Shown: piece by piece, positions 54,269-63,506 of the stretch | How positions within the stretch are numbered: position 1 is the first letter of the stretch | How the letters are laid out: the number at the start of each line of letters is the position of its first letter | From: Rhizobium oryzicola | GTDB lineage: Bacteria > Pseudomonadota > Alphaproteobacteria > Rhizobiales > Rhizobiaceae | Direction of reading: 5' to 3' | DNA: 64,000 nt | NCBI RefSeq assembly: GCF_030504645.1 | Contig: NZ_JAUKWQ010000005.1 | Coordinates: forward strand, 248,001-312,000 | Notes under the pieces: model-generated | Databases searched by the model: none | What the model was told of the DNA's origin: nothing | The model's input: the letters and a program-made list of their open reading frames with translations, nothing else | Made by a program: the position numbers and the translations under genes

Positions 54269-55212
54269 AGGCTTGCCCTCAGACGCGGATTGAGAAGCAC
54301 ATAAAGAATGTCGGCGATGAGGTTCATCAGGATAAAGCCTAGCGCCGTACACATCACCACACCCTGCACGACAGCATAGTCGCGGTTGAAGACGGCATCG
54401 ACGATGAGCTTCCCGAAGCCCGGAATGGTAAAGATCTGCTCCGTCAGAACGGCGCCGGCCAGCAATTCTCCGAACAACAGCGCACTCAGCGTCACGACCG
54501 GCAAAAGCGCATTGCGGAAGCTGTGCGACAACACAACGTCCTTGGGCGACAGGCCCTTGGCGCGCGCGGTGCGGATATAATCAGCCGAAAGGACGCCGAG
54601 CATGGCGGATCGCGTATGGCGCATCAGCGTCGCGGCCAGCGCATTGCCCAGCACGAAGGCCGGCATCACCATGGTCTGGAGCGACCGGACAGGATCGACA
54701 AAGATCGATTCGTAACCGGACGCAGGCAACCAGCCGAGCTTCACCGATACCAGCAAGATCAGCATGATCCCCAGCCAGAAGTTCGGGACGGACAGACCGG
54801 AGAGCGCCAGGATGCTGGCAACGTAATCGATGACCGTGTTCTTCTTGACGGCCGCGATGATGCCGGCAGGAATGCCGATCACGAAGGCGAAGATCATAGC
54901 CATGACAGCAAGCTGGATCGTAACCGGCAGCTTCTCCGCGATCAGTTGTGTCACCGGCTGATTGGTCCGCAGCGAAATGCCGAGATCACCGGTCATGACG
55001 CCGCCCAGCCAACGCACATATTGCAGCGGGATTGGGTCGTTCAGGTGGTATTTTTCCCGTAGCAGTTCGAGCACCGCCGGATCGCGCTCCTCGCCTGCCA
55101 TGGCAAGCACGGGATCGCCCGGCAGCAGCTTCTGCAGGGAGAAGACAAAGATGGAGATGATAAGCAGGGTCGGGATCGCGACCAGCAGACGTTTTCCGAT
55201 ATAGACAGGCAT
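54265..55212 (-). CDS. ABC transporter permease, DppB/GsiC type
   Basis: 315 residues. MPVYIGKRLLVAIPTLLIIS start, LPGDPVLAMAGEERDPAVLELLREKYHLNDPIPLQYVRWLGG, coupling loop RTARAKGLSPKDVVLSHSFRNALLPVVT and ending LIADILYVLLNPRLRAS. It forms the membrane pore with the DppC-type partner. Confidence 0.93.
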   Translation of the reverse strand: MPVYIGKRLLVAIPTLLIISIFVFSLQKLLPGDPVLAMAGEERDPAVLELLREKYHLNDPIPLQYVRWLGGVMTGDLGISLRTNQPVTQLIAEKLPVTIQLAVMAMIFAFVIGIPAGIIAAVKKNTVIDYVASILALSGLSVPNFWLGIMLILLVSVKLGWLPASGYESIFVDPVRSLQTMVMPAFVLGNALAATLMRHTRSAMLGVLSADYIRTARAKGLSPKDVVLSHSFRNALLPVVTLSALLFGELLAGAVLTEQIFTIPGFGKLIVDAVFNRDYAVVQGVVMCTALGFILMNLIADILYVLLNPRLRASL

Positions 55213-55240
55213 TCCGCCATCCTCACGCAGACAGGAAGAG

Positions 55241-55264
55241 CCGCGGGCAAATGCGCACCCGCGG
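55241..55264 (-). other. Intercistronic hairpin after the binding-protein gene
   Basis: CCGCGGG and CCCGCGG form a perfect 7-bp stem in the 63-base gap between binding protein and permease genes, with no T run. Such stems often stabilise the upstream binding-protein mRNA so that it exceeds the permease. Confidence 0.55.
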
Positions 55265-55275
55265 CGAGGCGAGCA

Positions 55276-56787
55276 TCAGCCCTGCTTTTTGACGCCTTGC
55301 AGACGGATCATGCCATCAGGGTTGGCAACGAAGCCCGTCACACCCTTCTTCATGGCCCAGATCCAGGACTGATGACCGAGGAAGATCATCGGCATGTCGT
55401 CATTCAGGATGACCGCGGCTGCATCATACTTTTGCTGGCGCACGGCATCGTCCGTCGAGGCGCGCGCCTCGTCCAGCAGCTTGTCGACTTCTGGATTGCA
55501 ATATTTCGTGTCGTTCAGGCCACCCTTGCAGGTGAGGAACTGGTGGATGTTGCCATCGGGATCGACACGACCTGACCAGTCAGAACGGCTCATCTGGTAA
55601 TTGCCACGGGTCTGCTCATCGAGCAGAGTCGCAAATTCCGTCGACTTCAGCGTCACATCGAAGCCGGCTTCGGCCACCATGGACTGGACGATCTGCATCG
55701 TCTGCTGAACGACCGGGCTGTTCGGGATCTGCATCTCGACCGGCACGCGATCAAAACCGGCGGCCTTGATGAGCGCCTTTGCCTTGGCCACATCGCGAGC
55801 CGGAACCGGGATAGCCTTGTCATACCAGGCGCTGCTCGGCGGGAATGGCTGGTTGCCGCCAACCGCCGTCCCTTCGAAGACGATCTGCATCAGCGCTTCG
55901 CGATCAATGGCCAGGGAAAAGGCCTGACGCAGGCGCTTGTCCTTGCCGACAGGATTGTTGGCCTTGGCACCATTGCCGACATTTACATAGATCGACAGGT
56001 TGCCGATGTTGACAACGTCCGCATAGGTCAGCTTCGGATTGGACTTGATGGCAGGCGCGTCGGTCGGTGCAACGCGCTCGATGAAGTCGAGATCGCCGGA
56101 CTGCAGGTTGGCAAGGCGTACGGTGCTATCCGGGATTGGCAGATAGGTGACCTTGTCGATGAAGATCTGGTCCTTGTTCCAGTAATCCTGGAATTTTTCC
56201 AGAACGATACGATCCTGCTGAACGCGTTCCACGAACTTGAACGGTCCGGCGCACACCGGCTTGGAGCCGAAGTTCGCACCCAGTTCCTTGGCAGCCTTGG
56301 GCGACACGATCATGCCTGCGCGGTCGGAGAGCTGCGCCAGCAGCGTAGCGTCAGGCTTCTTCAGCGTGAACTTCACTTCCAGCGGGCTTGTCGCTTCCAC
56401 CTTGTCAACGGAGGCAAGCTCACTCTTGCGACGCGATTCCGGTAGCGTCAGGTTGCGCTGGATAGTGGCGACGACGGCGTCTGCATCCATGGTGGTACCA
56501 TCATGGAACTTGACGTTAGGACGCAGCTTCATGGTCAGGACCTTGCCGCCTTCGGACCAGGCCCATTCTGTTGCCAGCTGCGGAATGATCTTCAGGTCCG
56601 GCGAAACATCCACCAGCTTGTCGCACATGGCGGTGTAGACGATGCGGCCAACGAAGGTGCGCGACTGGGCGGGATCGAGCGCATCGGCATCGTCCTGCAG
56701 GCCGATACGTAGATCAACGGCACCCGCCTGAAAGGCCGTCAAGGCGCCAAAGGCCAGAGCCGTGGTCCAGCTCAAAATTCGGTTCAT
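55276..56787 (-). CDS. ABC transporter substrate-binding protein, family 5 (DppA/GsiB type)
   Basis: 503 residues with a Sec signal (MNRILSWTTALAFGALTAFQ, then AGAVDL). LRIGLQDDADALDPAQSRTFVGRIVYTAMCDKLVDVSPDLKIIPQLATEWAW and LRPNVKFHDGTTMDADAVVATIQRNL are typical. Unlike the three binding proteins of the left island it uses a Sec rather than twin-arginine signal and is clearly less similar. It captures a peptide or gamma-glutamyl compound for the operon's permeases. Confidence 0.92.
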   Translation of the reverse strand: MNRILSWTTALAFGALTAFQAGAVDLRIGLQDDADALDPAQSRTFVGRIVYTAMCDKLVDVSPDLKIIPQLATEWAWSEGGKVLTMKLRPNVKFHDGTTMDADAVVATIQRNLTLPESRRKSELASVDKVEATSPLEVKFTLKKPDATLLAQLSDRAGMIVSPKAAKELGANFGSKPVCAGPFKFVERVQQDRIVLEKFQDYWNKDQIFIDKVTYLPIPDSTVRLANLQSGDLDFIERVAPTDAPAIKSNPKLTYADVVNIGNLSIYVNVGNGAKANNPVGKDKRLRQAFSLAIDREALMQIVFEGTAVGGNQPFPPSSAWYDKAIPVPARDVAKAKALIKAAGFDRVPVEMQIPNSPVVQQTMQIVQSMVAEAGFDVTLKSTEFATLLDEQTRGNYQMSRSDWSGRVDPDGNIHQFLTCKGGLNDTKYCNPEVDKLLDEARASTDDAVRQQKYDAAAVILNDDMPMIFLGHQSWIWAMKKGVTGFVANPDGMIRLQGVKKQG

Positions 56788-56886
56788 GATCGTTCTCCTC
56801 TGATTGAACAGGTCAGTTTTGTTTCCCGTGCCAGCTTGTTTTCTCTGGCTTTTCTTGTCGCCCGGCCGAAGACCGGATCAAAGTAT

Positions 56887-57624
56887 TCAGCCCGCTTCCG
56901 GCAGCACTTCGGCGCCAATCGTGTCGTGGTCCATGGAAGTGGCGCGGACCAACCGCTCCTGCAGCATCAAGAGATGCTGACGCATGGCCTCGCCCGCCTT
57001 GGCCGGATCACGCGCCGCGATTGCCTCGATGATCCCGTCATGCTGGGCATAAGCGATGCCAACAGTGCCACTGCTGCGGGCGCGCTCGCGGATGTTCTGC
57101 CAGGCTTCGTCCTGGCGGACGTGATTGATCATATCGAAGATGGCGAGGAACAGCTGGTTGCGGGCGCTCTGCGCGATCTGGCGATGTAGCGCGCCATCCC
57201 AAAGCTCGCGAGCATCGGCATCGTCGCTCTCCATGATCTTGCGCGCGAGATCCCGCATGCGGGCAAGCTCGGCCGGCTTTGCCCGCAATGCAGCTAGCTG
57301 CGCGAGCTGCGGCTCGATGCGCAGCCTGACCTCCATGATTTCCATGAAATCCGTACCGGCAACGATGGCATCGACGCTGCCGGACCATTCGCCGGGGCGC
57401 GAACCAATAAACGTGCCCGCGCCCTGCCGACGCCAGATCTCGCCTTCGGCCTCAAGCACTTCCAGCGCGCGGCGAATGGCACGCCGTCCAACGCCCAATC
57501 GCTCCGACAGGCCACGTTCGGTGGGCAGTTTGCCCTCCGCATCAAACCCACCGCTGCGCAAAAGCTCACGCAGTTTTTCAAGCGCGTAGTTGGCATTGTC
57601 GGGTGGGTTGGACGAGTGGACCAT
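56887..57624 (-). CDS. GntR-family regulator, FadR/FCD subgroup
   Basis: 245 residues from the ATG at 57624 (MVHSSNPPDNANYALEKLREL); the open frame continues upstream to 57720 without a better start. N-terminal winged helix-turn-helix: GKLPTERGLSERLGVGRRAIRRALEVLEAEGEIWRRQGAGTFI. C-terminal FCD ligand domain: MEVRLRIEPQLAQLAALRA, WDGALHRQIAQSARNQLFLAIFDMINHV. It lies directly upstream of the peptide transporter operon and probably represses it until its ligand binds. Confidence 0.9.
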   Translation of the reverse strand: MVHSSNPPDNANYALEKLRELLRSGGFDAEGKLPTERGLSERLGVGRRAIRRALEVLEAEGEIWRRQGAGTFIGSRPGEWSGSVDAIVAGTDFMEIMEVRLRIEPQLAQLAALRAKPAELARMRDLARKIMESDDADARELWDGALHRQIAQSARNQLFLAIFDMINHVRQDEAWQNIRERARSSGTVGIAYAQHDGIIEAIAARDPAKAGEAMRQHLLMLQERLVRATSMDHDTIGAEVLPEAG

Positions 57625-57630
57625 TACCTG

Positions 57631-57679
57631 AACCAATTTTCGATTGGTTCGACTTTCGACTGACAGGATATGATTGTCA
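57631..57679. promoter_or_regulatory. Two candidate GntR operators
   Basis: AACCAAT and ATTGGTT at 57631-57649 (7-bp arms, 5-base spacer) and TGACA and TGTCA at 57661-57679 (5-bp arms, 9-base spacer) lie just upstream of the GntR gene and towards the divergent sthA. Palindromes in this place are typical autoregulatory operators of the FCD group. Confidence 0.45.
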
Positions 57680-57853
57680 ATCAAAATTCGTGCAGAATCC
57701 GGTTCTGCACAAAAGATCACCAGCAGAAAGTTTGTCGCTTTTTGCGGAACGGAGTGTCGCTGTGAGAAATTGGTCAGGAATCAGCGATATGATTTGACCG
57801 ATGACATTTGTGCGCTGCATCATCAGCGCTCCCAAGACAGACGAGGCATTCCC

Positions 57854-59350
57854 ATGCACCAGTATGACCTTATCGTGATCGGAAGCGGCCCGGCCGGCCG
57901 CCGCGCAGCCATTCAGGCAGCGAAGCTTGAAAAGAAGGTTCTCGTTGTCGAACAGGGGCGCAGGGTGGGCGGTGTCTCGGTCCACACCGGCACTATTCCC
58001 TCCAAGACGCTGCGTGAGACGGCACTGAACCTGACGGGATGGCGTGAGCGTGGCTTTTATGGCCGCTCCTACCGCGTGAAACAGGAAATTCACGCCGACG
58101 ATCTGCGCCGTCGCCTGCTGATCACGCTGGACCATGAGGTGGAAGTGCTGGAGCATCAATTTGCCCGCAACCGCGTTCAGCAAATGCGCGGCAAGGCACA
58201 TTTCATCGATCCGAATACAATCGAGATTCAAAAGACCGATGGCGAAGTCCTGCGCGTCACGACGGCCTCGGTTCTGTTGGCTGTGGGCACCCGCCCCTAT
58301 CGGCCGCCACATATCCCGTTTGACGGTCAATATGTTCTCGACAGCGACGAATTGCTCGAAATCAAGGATGTGCCGCGCTCGCTGATCGTTGTCGGTGCGG
58401 GCGTCATCGGCATCGAATACGCCACCATCTTCAGCACGCTTGATACCCAGGTGACGGTGGTGGAGCCCCGCGAGACCATGCTCGATTTTATCGACAAGGA
58501 GATCGTCGAGGACTTCGCCTATCAGCTGCGCGATCGCAACATGAAGCTTCTGTTCGGCCAGACGGTTGAAAAAGTCGAACGTGATGCGGGTCAGAACAAG
58601 TGCCGCGTGACCCTGAAGAGTGGCCGTAGCCTGCAGGCTGAAATGGTGCTGTTCGCCGCTGGCCGCGTGGGCGCTACCGATACCCTTAATCTTGCCGCCG
58701 CCGGTCTTGAGGCCGACAACCGCGGCCGCCTGAAGGTCGATCCGGAAACATTCCAGACCTCTGTTCCGCATATCTATGCTGCCGGCGACGTCGTGGGGTT
58801 CCCGAGCCTTGCCTCCACCTCCATGGAACAGGGCCGCATCGCTGCCCGCCATGCAGTCGGCGCGCCCGCCAGCGAACCTCCGCAGTATTTCCCCTATGGC
58901 ATCTATGCCGTGCCCGAAATTTCCACCTGCGGCCTTTCGGAAGAGGAAGTCATCCAGCGTGGCATTCCGTATGAGACAGGTATCGCTCATTTTCGCGAAA
59001 CCTCGCGCGGCCATATCATGGGCCTTGATACGGGCATGCTGAAGATGATCTTCTCGCTGAAGACACGCCGTCTTCTGGGTGTGCATATCGTCGGCGAAGG
59101 CGCCACAGAACTGGTCCACATCGGCCAGGCCGTACTCAACCTGAAGGGTACGGTGGAATACTTCGTCGAGAACACCTTCAATTACCCGACGCTGGCGGAA
59201 GCCTACAAGATTGCAGGTCTCGACGCCTGGAACCGCATGGGCGAAGGCCCGAAGGAGGCGCCAGTTGCTACCGGGCAGTCCACGGACACGACGGCAACAG
59301 CCGCTCCGGTCGAAGTGGTCTCGGAAAAGAAGAAAGCCGCTTCAAAATAA
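57854..59350 (+). CDS. sthA: Soluble pyridine nucleotide transhydrogenase (Si-specific)
   Basis: 498 residues from the ATG at 57854, spaced nine bases from GAGG; the open frame reaches back to 57674 but overlaps the GntR promoter region. Flavoprotein that balances NADH and NADPH. FAD motif GSGPAG is at 10-15 and a second Rossmann motif is GAGVIGIEYA. The usual disulfide cysteines are absent (SVHTGTIPSK), as expected for SthA as opposed to dihydrolipoamide dehydrogenase. A Thr/Ala/Lys-rich tail of about 30 residues extends the C-terminus. Confidence 0.93.
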   Translation: MHQYDLIVIGSGPAGRRAAIQAAKLEKKVLVVEQGRRVGGVSVHTGTIPSKTLRETALNLTGWRERGFYGRSYRVKQEIHADDLRRRLLITLDHEVEVLEHQFARNRVQQMRGKAHFIDPNTIEIQKTDGEVLRVTTASVLLAVGTRPYRPPHIPFDGQYVLDSDELLEIKDVPRSLIVVGAGVIGIEYATIFSTLDTQVTVVEPRETMLDFIDKEIVEDFAYQLRDRNMKLLFGQTVEKVERDAGQNKCRVTLKSGRSLQAEMVLFAAGRVGATDTLNLAAAGLEADNRGRLKVDPETFQTSVPHIYAAGDVVGFPSLASTSMEQGRIAARHAVGAPASEPPQYFPYGIYAVPEISTCGLSEEEVIQRGIPYETGIAHFRETSRGHIMGLDTGMLKMIFSLKTRRLLGVHIVGEGATELVHIGQAVLNLKGTVEYFVENTFNYPTLAEAYKIAGLDAWNRMGEGPKEAPVATGQSTDTTATAAPVEVVSEKKKAASK

Positions 59351-59484
59351 TGACGGCGGATCGTCCGGAGTTGATGGGAAGCGCGACCTTGGTTCGCGCT
59401 TACGCGTTGGCATTTGCGGCGATCCTGATCATCACCTTTCTTCCGCTACTCGGCGTCTTCGTCAGCACCTCGATAGCTGGCTAA
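59350..59484 (+). CDS. Short membrane protein coupled to sthA, 44 residues
   Basis: The ATG overlaps the sthA stop in a TAATG junction, the arrangement for translational coupling. The product begins MTADRPELMGSATLVRAYAL and continues into a single hydrophobic helix (FAAILIITFLPLLGVFV). No family recognised. The overlap and a well-formed helix favour a real gene; length alone proves nothing. Confidence 0.45.
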   Translation: MTADRPELMGSATLVRAYALAFAAILIITFLPLLGVFVSTSIAG

Positions 59485-59576
59485 CACACCAACACAGCCT
59501 GGCCTTTCCTGCTATTTTCGTGGCTTCTCATGACAATTTTGGGCAACATGAAGTCGCCGTAGTTTTAGAAATCGAG

Positions 59577-59864
59577 ATGACGCGAATATCCAAAATGGCC
59601 ATCTATCGATCGATTGTGGTGATCTGTCTTGCGGTTATCCTCTTTGTCTGGCCCGGCATGTGGGTGTTATTCGCCTTCTGGTTTTTCTTCGCAATCATAG
59701 GCGTTTGGGCGAAAAAGAAGGACGCTTCCCTCGGAGGAAATTCGGTCTATCGCACTGGCTTTGGGGGACCGATAGGAGCATTGGAGAGTTGGCTCGGCGT
59801 TTGGAATGGATTCTACGTCTGGAAAGACTTAGACCACGACTTCCATCGCAGAAATCGCGAGTGA
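59577..59864 (+). CDS. Hypothetical small membrane protein
   Basis: 95 residues from the ATG at 59577; ATG at 59595 is an alternative and neither has a strong ribosome site. A hydrophobic N-terminal region (IYRSIVVICLAVILFVW and GMWVLFAFWFFFAIIGVW) suggests two membrane helices, followed by a charged tail ending LDHDFHRRNRE. No known family. Base composition here is less GC-rich than the neighbours. Confidence 0.5.
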   Translation: MTRISKMAIYRSIVVICLAVILFVWPGMWVLFAFWFFFAIIGVWAKKKDASLGGNSVYRTGFGGPIGALESWLGVWNGFYVWKDLDHDFHRRNRE

Positions 59865-60080
59865 CAGGCGCACTGTGGGCATATGCACCGAGCCCCACAT
59901 TAGACCCCTTAATGCTGAGAATTCAGGCTGGCTGATGCGCCTGACGATTCCTCTTGGCGTGATCTGATAGGTATGGGCAATGCTTCTGATTGCGCAGCTG
60001 ATCAGCCGCCGCATCAAGCAACGCACATAACAAAACCGCCCGGCATTGAATGACGGGCGGCTTGCAAAAAATCCGGATAT

Positions 60081-60102
60081 AAAAACGGCCCCTTTCGGGG
60101 CC
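60081..60102 (-). terminator. Intrinsic terminator of rpsD
   Basis: GGCCCC TTTC GGGGCC at 60087-60102 forms a strong stem; on the minus strand GTTTTT follows. It lies 14 bases after the rpsD stop. Confidence 0.85.
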
Positions 60103-60115
60103 ATTTTCATCGCGA

Positions 60116-60733
60116 TTAACGCGAGTAGAATTCGACGACCAGATGCGGTTCCATGATGACCGGGTACGGAACGTCGGAGAGCGACGGTACGCGTGCAAAG
60201 GTAGCAACCATCTTGTTGTGGTCGACTTCGATGTAATCAGGAACGTCACGCTCAGCGAGCTGAACGGCTTCCAGAACCGTGACCAGCTGCTTGGACTTCT
60301 GGCGAACTTCGATCACGTCGCCAGCCTTGCAGCGGTAGGAACCGATGTTGACGCGAACGCCGTTGACGGTCACGTGGCCGTGGTTGACGAACTGGCGAGC
60401 AGCCCAAACGGTCGGAACGAACTTGGCGCGGTAGACGATGGCGTCCAGGCGCGACTCGAGCAGGCCGATCAGGTTTTCCGAGGTGTCACCCTTGCGACGG
60501 TTTGCTTCGTCGTAGATGGCGCGGAACTGCTTTTCGCGGATGTCGCCGTAGTAGCCCTTAAGCTTCTGCTTGGCGCGGAGCTGTACACCGAAGTCGGACA
60601 GCTTGCCCTTGCGGCGCTGGCCGTGCTGGCCCGGGCCGTATTCGCGACGGTTGACCGGGGACTTCGGACGGCCCCAGATGTTTTCGCCCATGCGGCGATC
60701 AATTTTGTACTTCGACGAAGCGCGCTTGCTCAT
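60116..60733 (-). CDS. rpsD: 30S ribosomal protein S4
   Basis: 205 residues, standard RpsD length. Binds 16S rRNA early in small-subunit assembly. N-terminus [21 protein letters not shown] and the S4 domain ([41 protein letters not shown]) are clear. It is a single gene with its own terminator. Confidence 0.98.
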   Translation of the reverse strand: MSKRASSKYKIDRRMGENIWGRPKSPVNRREYGPGQHGQRRKGKLSDFGVQLRAKQKLKGYYGDIREKQFRAIYDEANRRKGDTSENLIGLLESRLDAIVYRAKFVPTVWAARQFVNHGHVTVNGVRVNIGSYRCKAGDVIEVRQKSKQLVTVLEAVQLAERDVPDYIEVDHNKMVATFARVPSLSDVPYPVIMEPHLVVEFYSR

Positions 60734-61118
60734 CGTATTTCCTTCTATCAGGTTGTGCCGCGTTCAATCGGCTCAAGGAAACACGCCCTCCTCTGAACGG
60801 AGCTTCCAGCTCCTGTTCTGACAGGTTTCTCACGATAGCGTTCGGAGAAAACCACGGGACATGTCAAATGAAACACCGGGCGTTGCCACCCGGTGCTGGC
60901 GGGGTCTTTAGGGGGAAGTCATCGAATTGTCAACATCGGCACGAGACCGTTGCCTGCGTAGAACATGGTTTGCGCAAAACGCCCGTACATTTTTTTGTTC
61001 CAGCGCTCTTGAAGAGCAAAAATCCGCTTCCCATCTCGGTATGCAAGCACCGGGCCCCTCTGACGTGTATTGCCGGATCGACCCGTGATGTCGGTGCTTT
61101 ATCGCCAATCAATCCGGC
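60734..61118. other. Intergenic region between divergent rpsD and terC-like genes
   Basis: 385 bases without a supportable gene. CACCGGG and CCCGGTG form a stem at 60874-60895, followed on the plus strand by GCGGGGTCTTT. The region must hold both promoters, but I could not assign boxes with confidence. Confidence 0.4.
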
Positions 61119-62120
61119 ATGGACAATGTCATGGATTTCCTATTGGCCGATTTTCAGGGCGCCGCCGTCTGGATGTGGCTTGCCTTCATCGCAATCGTGA
61201 TTGCTCTTCTCGCGCTTGATCTGGGGGTTTTGCACAAGCAGAACCGTGAAATCGGCGTGAAGGAAAGCCTACTTCTCTCCGGCTTCTATATTACACTTGG
61301 CCTGCTGTTCGGCGGGTTCGTCTGGTACCAGTTCGGCGAACAGGCCAGCATCGAATATCTGACCGGCTTCGTGATCGAGAAGAGCCTGGCGATGGACAAT
61401 ATCTTCGTCATCGCCATGATCTTCAGCTATTTCGCCATCCCGCGTGAATACCAGCACCGCGTCCTGCTGTTCGGTATCCTCGGTGTGATCGTGCTACGCG
61501 CCATCATGATCGCTGCCGGTGCGGCTGTGGTCGAAAACTATGGCTGGGTTCTCTATCTCTTTGCAGCCTTCCTGATCGTAACCGGCATCAAGATGCTGTT
61601 TTCCGGCAATGAAGGCTATGACGTCGAAAACAATCCGCTGTTGAGGTTCCTGCGCAAGCGCATGCCGATCACCGACCGCCTGCATGGCGAGAAGTTTCTC
61701 GTTCGCCAGCCGGACGAGAAGAACGGCAAACTGCGCACCTACCTGACGCCGCTGATGCTGGCCCTGATCCTGATCGAATTCGCGGACCTCGTATTCGCGG
61801 TCGACTCGATCCCGGCCATCTTCGCGATCACCACGGTGCCCTTCATCGTCTACACCTCGAACATCTTCGCGATCCTGGGTCTGCGTGCGCTCTACTTCGC
61901 GCTGGCTGCCCTCATCCACCGCTTCGCCTATCTGAAGTATGCGCTGTCGGTGGTGCTGATCTTCATCGGCTCGAAGATCTTCCTCGCGGATATGCTCGGC
62001 ATTGCCAAGATCCCGCCGCTGCTGTCGCTCGGCATCACCATCGCGATCCTGGCTGCCGGCATCATCGGCTCGCTCTGGGCGACCCGCGGTCAGCAGGTTC
62101 AGATCGACGCCAAGAACTAA
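61119..62120 (+). CDS. TerC-family integral membrane protein
   Basis: 333 residues with seven or more membrane helices; start at 61119 or 61131 (neither with a clear ribosome site). The acidic membrane motifs EKSLAMDNIF and EFADLVFAVDSIPA are those of TerC/Alx proteins, linked to tellurite resistance and manganese or pH homeostasis. It resembles the Alx subgroup. Confidence 0.9.
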   Translation: MDNVMDFLLADFQGAAVWMWLAFIAIVIALLALDLGVLHKQNREIGVKESLLLSGFYITLGLLFGGFVWYQFGEQASIEYLTGFVIEKSLAMDNIFVIAMIFSYFAIPREYQHRVLLFGILGVIVLRAIMIAAGAAVVENYGWVLYLFAAFLIVTGIKMLFSGNEGYDVENNPLLRFLRKRMPITDRLHGEKFLVRQPDEKNGKLRTYLTPLMLALILIEFADLVFAVDSIPAIFAITTVPFIVYTSNIFAILGLRALYFALAALIHRFAYLKYALSVVLIFIGSKIFLADMLGIAKIPPLLSLGITIAILAAGIIGSLWATRGQQVQIDAKN

Positions 62121-62251
62121 GACCGACGCATCCAAAACCACACCGCGCCGCCACAACGGCGCGGTTCTGCTTTTCCTATATATGCCATTCCGCCGACGCA
62201 TTGGGCAGGCTAAGTTGATCGCTCAGTTCAGCCAGATTCGGATGCCTGCTC

Positions 62252-63493
62252 ATGTCTCTTCCCAATGATACCGTCCTCGACCGCTTTCTCCGTTACGTGG
62301 TGGTCGACACCCAATCGGACCCGACCTCTACATCCCAGCCGACGACGGAAAAGCAGAAGGATCTCGGCCGCATCCTCGAAGCGGAATTGCAGGCGCTCGG
62401 ACTGTCGGACGCGCATATGGATGAGCATGGCAATGTCTACGCGACCATTCCGTCGAACGTCGACAAGGACGTGCCTGTCATCTGCTTCTGCTCACACATG
62501 GACACGGCCCCGGATTTTTCCGGCACCAATGTCAAGCCGCAACTGGTGCGCAACTACCAGGGCGGCGACATCGCGCTGACGGGCGACACAAGCCGCGTCA
62601 TTCGCGTCGCTGAACATCCTGACCTCAAGGACCAGATCGGCCACGACATCGTCACGACAGATGGCACAACACTGCTCGGCGCCGATGACAAGGCGGGTGT
62701 CGCCGAGATCATGACAGCAGCGCAGACGCTGCTGCGCAACCCGGACATCAAGCACGGCACGATCAAGATCCTCTTCACGACAGACGAGGAAGTCGGTCGT
62801 GGTGCGGACAAGGTGGATCTGAAGAAGCTCGGCGCAGCTTTCGGCTATACACTGGATGGCAGCACGGTCGGCGAAATCGAGAACGAGAATTTTTCCGCCG
62901 ATGGCGTCGACATCACGATTACCGGTGTTGCGATCCATCCCGGCACCGCCAAGGACCGCATGGAAAACGCCATCAAGATCGCCGGTGGAATCATCGCCCG
63001 CCTGCCCCGCGACAAGTCTCCCGAGGGCACGGAAGACCGGCAGGGCTTCATTCACCCGACCGGCATCAGCGGCTCGATGGAAGCAGCCAAGCTTGGCTTC
63101 ATCATCCGTGACTTCGAAGAAGCAGGCCTAAAGGAGAAGGAAGATCTGCTGAAATCCATCACCGAGGACGTCATCCGCGACTATCCGGGTTCGACCTTCA
63201 CCTTCAAGGTGCGCGAGCAATATCGCAATATGAAGGTGGTGCTGGACCAGCACCCCGACGTGATGGAGAACCTGATGGAAGCCACGCGCCGAGTCGGTCT
63301 CACGCCCGTCACGACCAGCATCCGCGGCGGTACGGATGGCGCCCGCCTTTCCTTCATGGGCCTGCCCTGCCCCAACATCTTCACCGGCGGCCATGCCTAT
63401 CACTCGCCGCTGGAATGGGTGAGCGTTCAGGACATGGAAACATCCGTGAAGGCGATCGTGGAACTGATCAAGGTCTGGGAAGAGCGGGCGTAA
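62252..63493 (+). CDS. pepT: Peptidase T
   Basis: 413 residues, M20B family tripeptidase. Zinc-site motifs: CSHMDTAPD (His82, Asp84), GADDKAGVAE and FTTDEEVGRGAD; then a dimerisation domain with HPGTAKDRMENAI and PIRGGTDGARLSFMGLPCPNIFTGG-like ending (IRGGTDGARLSFMG). Cleaves N-terminal residues from tripeptides in the cytoplasm. Confidence 0.95.
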   Translation: MSLPNDTVLDRFLRYVVVDTQSDPTSTSQPTTEKQKDLGRILEAELQALGLSDAHMDEHGNVYATIPSNVDKDVPVICFCSHMDTAPDFSGTNVKPQLVRNYQGGDIALTGDTSRVIRVAEHPDLKDQIGHDIVTTDGTTLLGADDKAGVAEIMTAAQTLLRNPDIKHGTIKILFTTDEEVGRGADKVDLKKLGAAFGYTLDGSTVGEIENENFSADGVDITITGVAIHPGTAKDRMENAIKIAGGIIARLPRDKSPEGTEDRQGFIHPTGISGSMEAAKLGFIIRDFEEAGLKEKEDLLKSITEDVIRDYPGSTFTFKVREQYRNMKVVLDQHPDVMENLMEATRRVGLTPVTTSIRGGTDGARLSFMGLPCPNIFTGGHAYHSPLEWVSVQDMETSVKAIVELIKVWEERA

Positions 63494-63506
63494 GCAACAC
63501 GGGCTA

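Noticed and set aside
57677..59119. 480-codon minus-strand open frame opposite sthA
   Set aside because: Antisense shadow of a well-defined gene; no domain or ribosome site.
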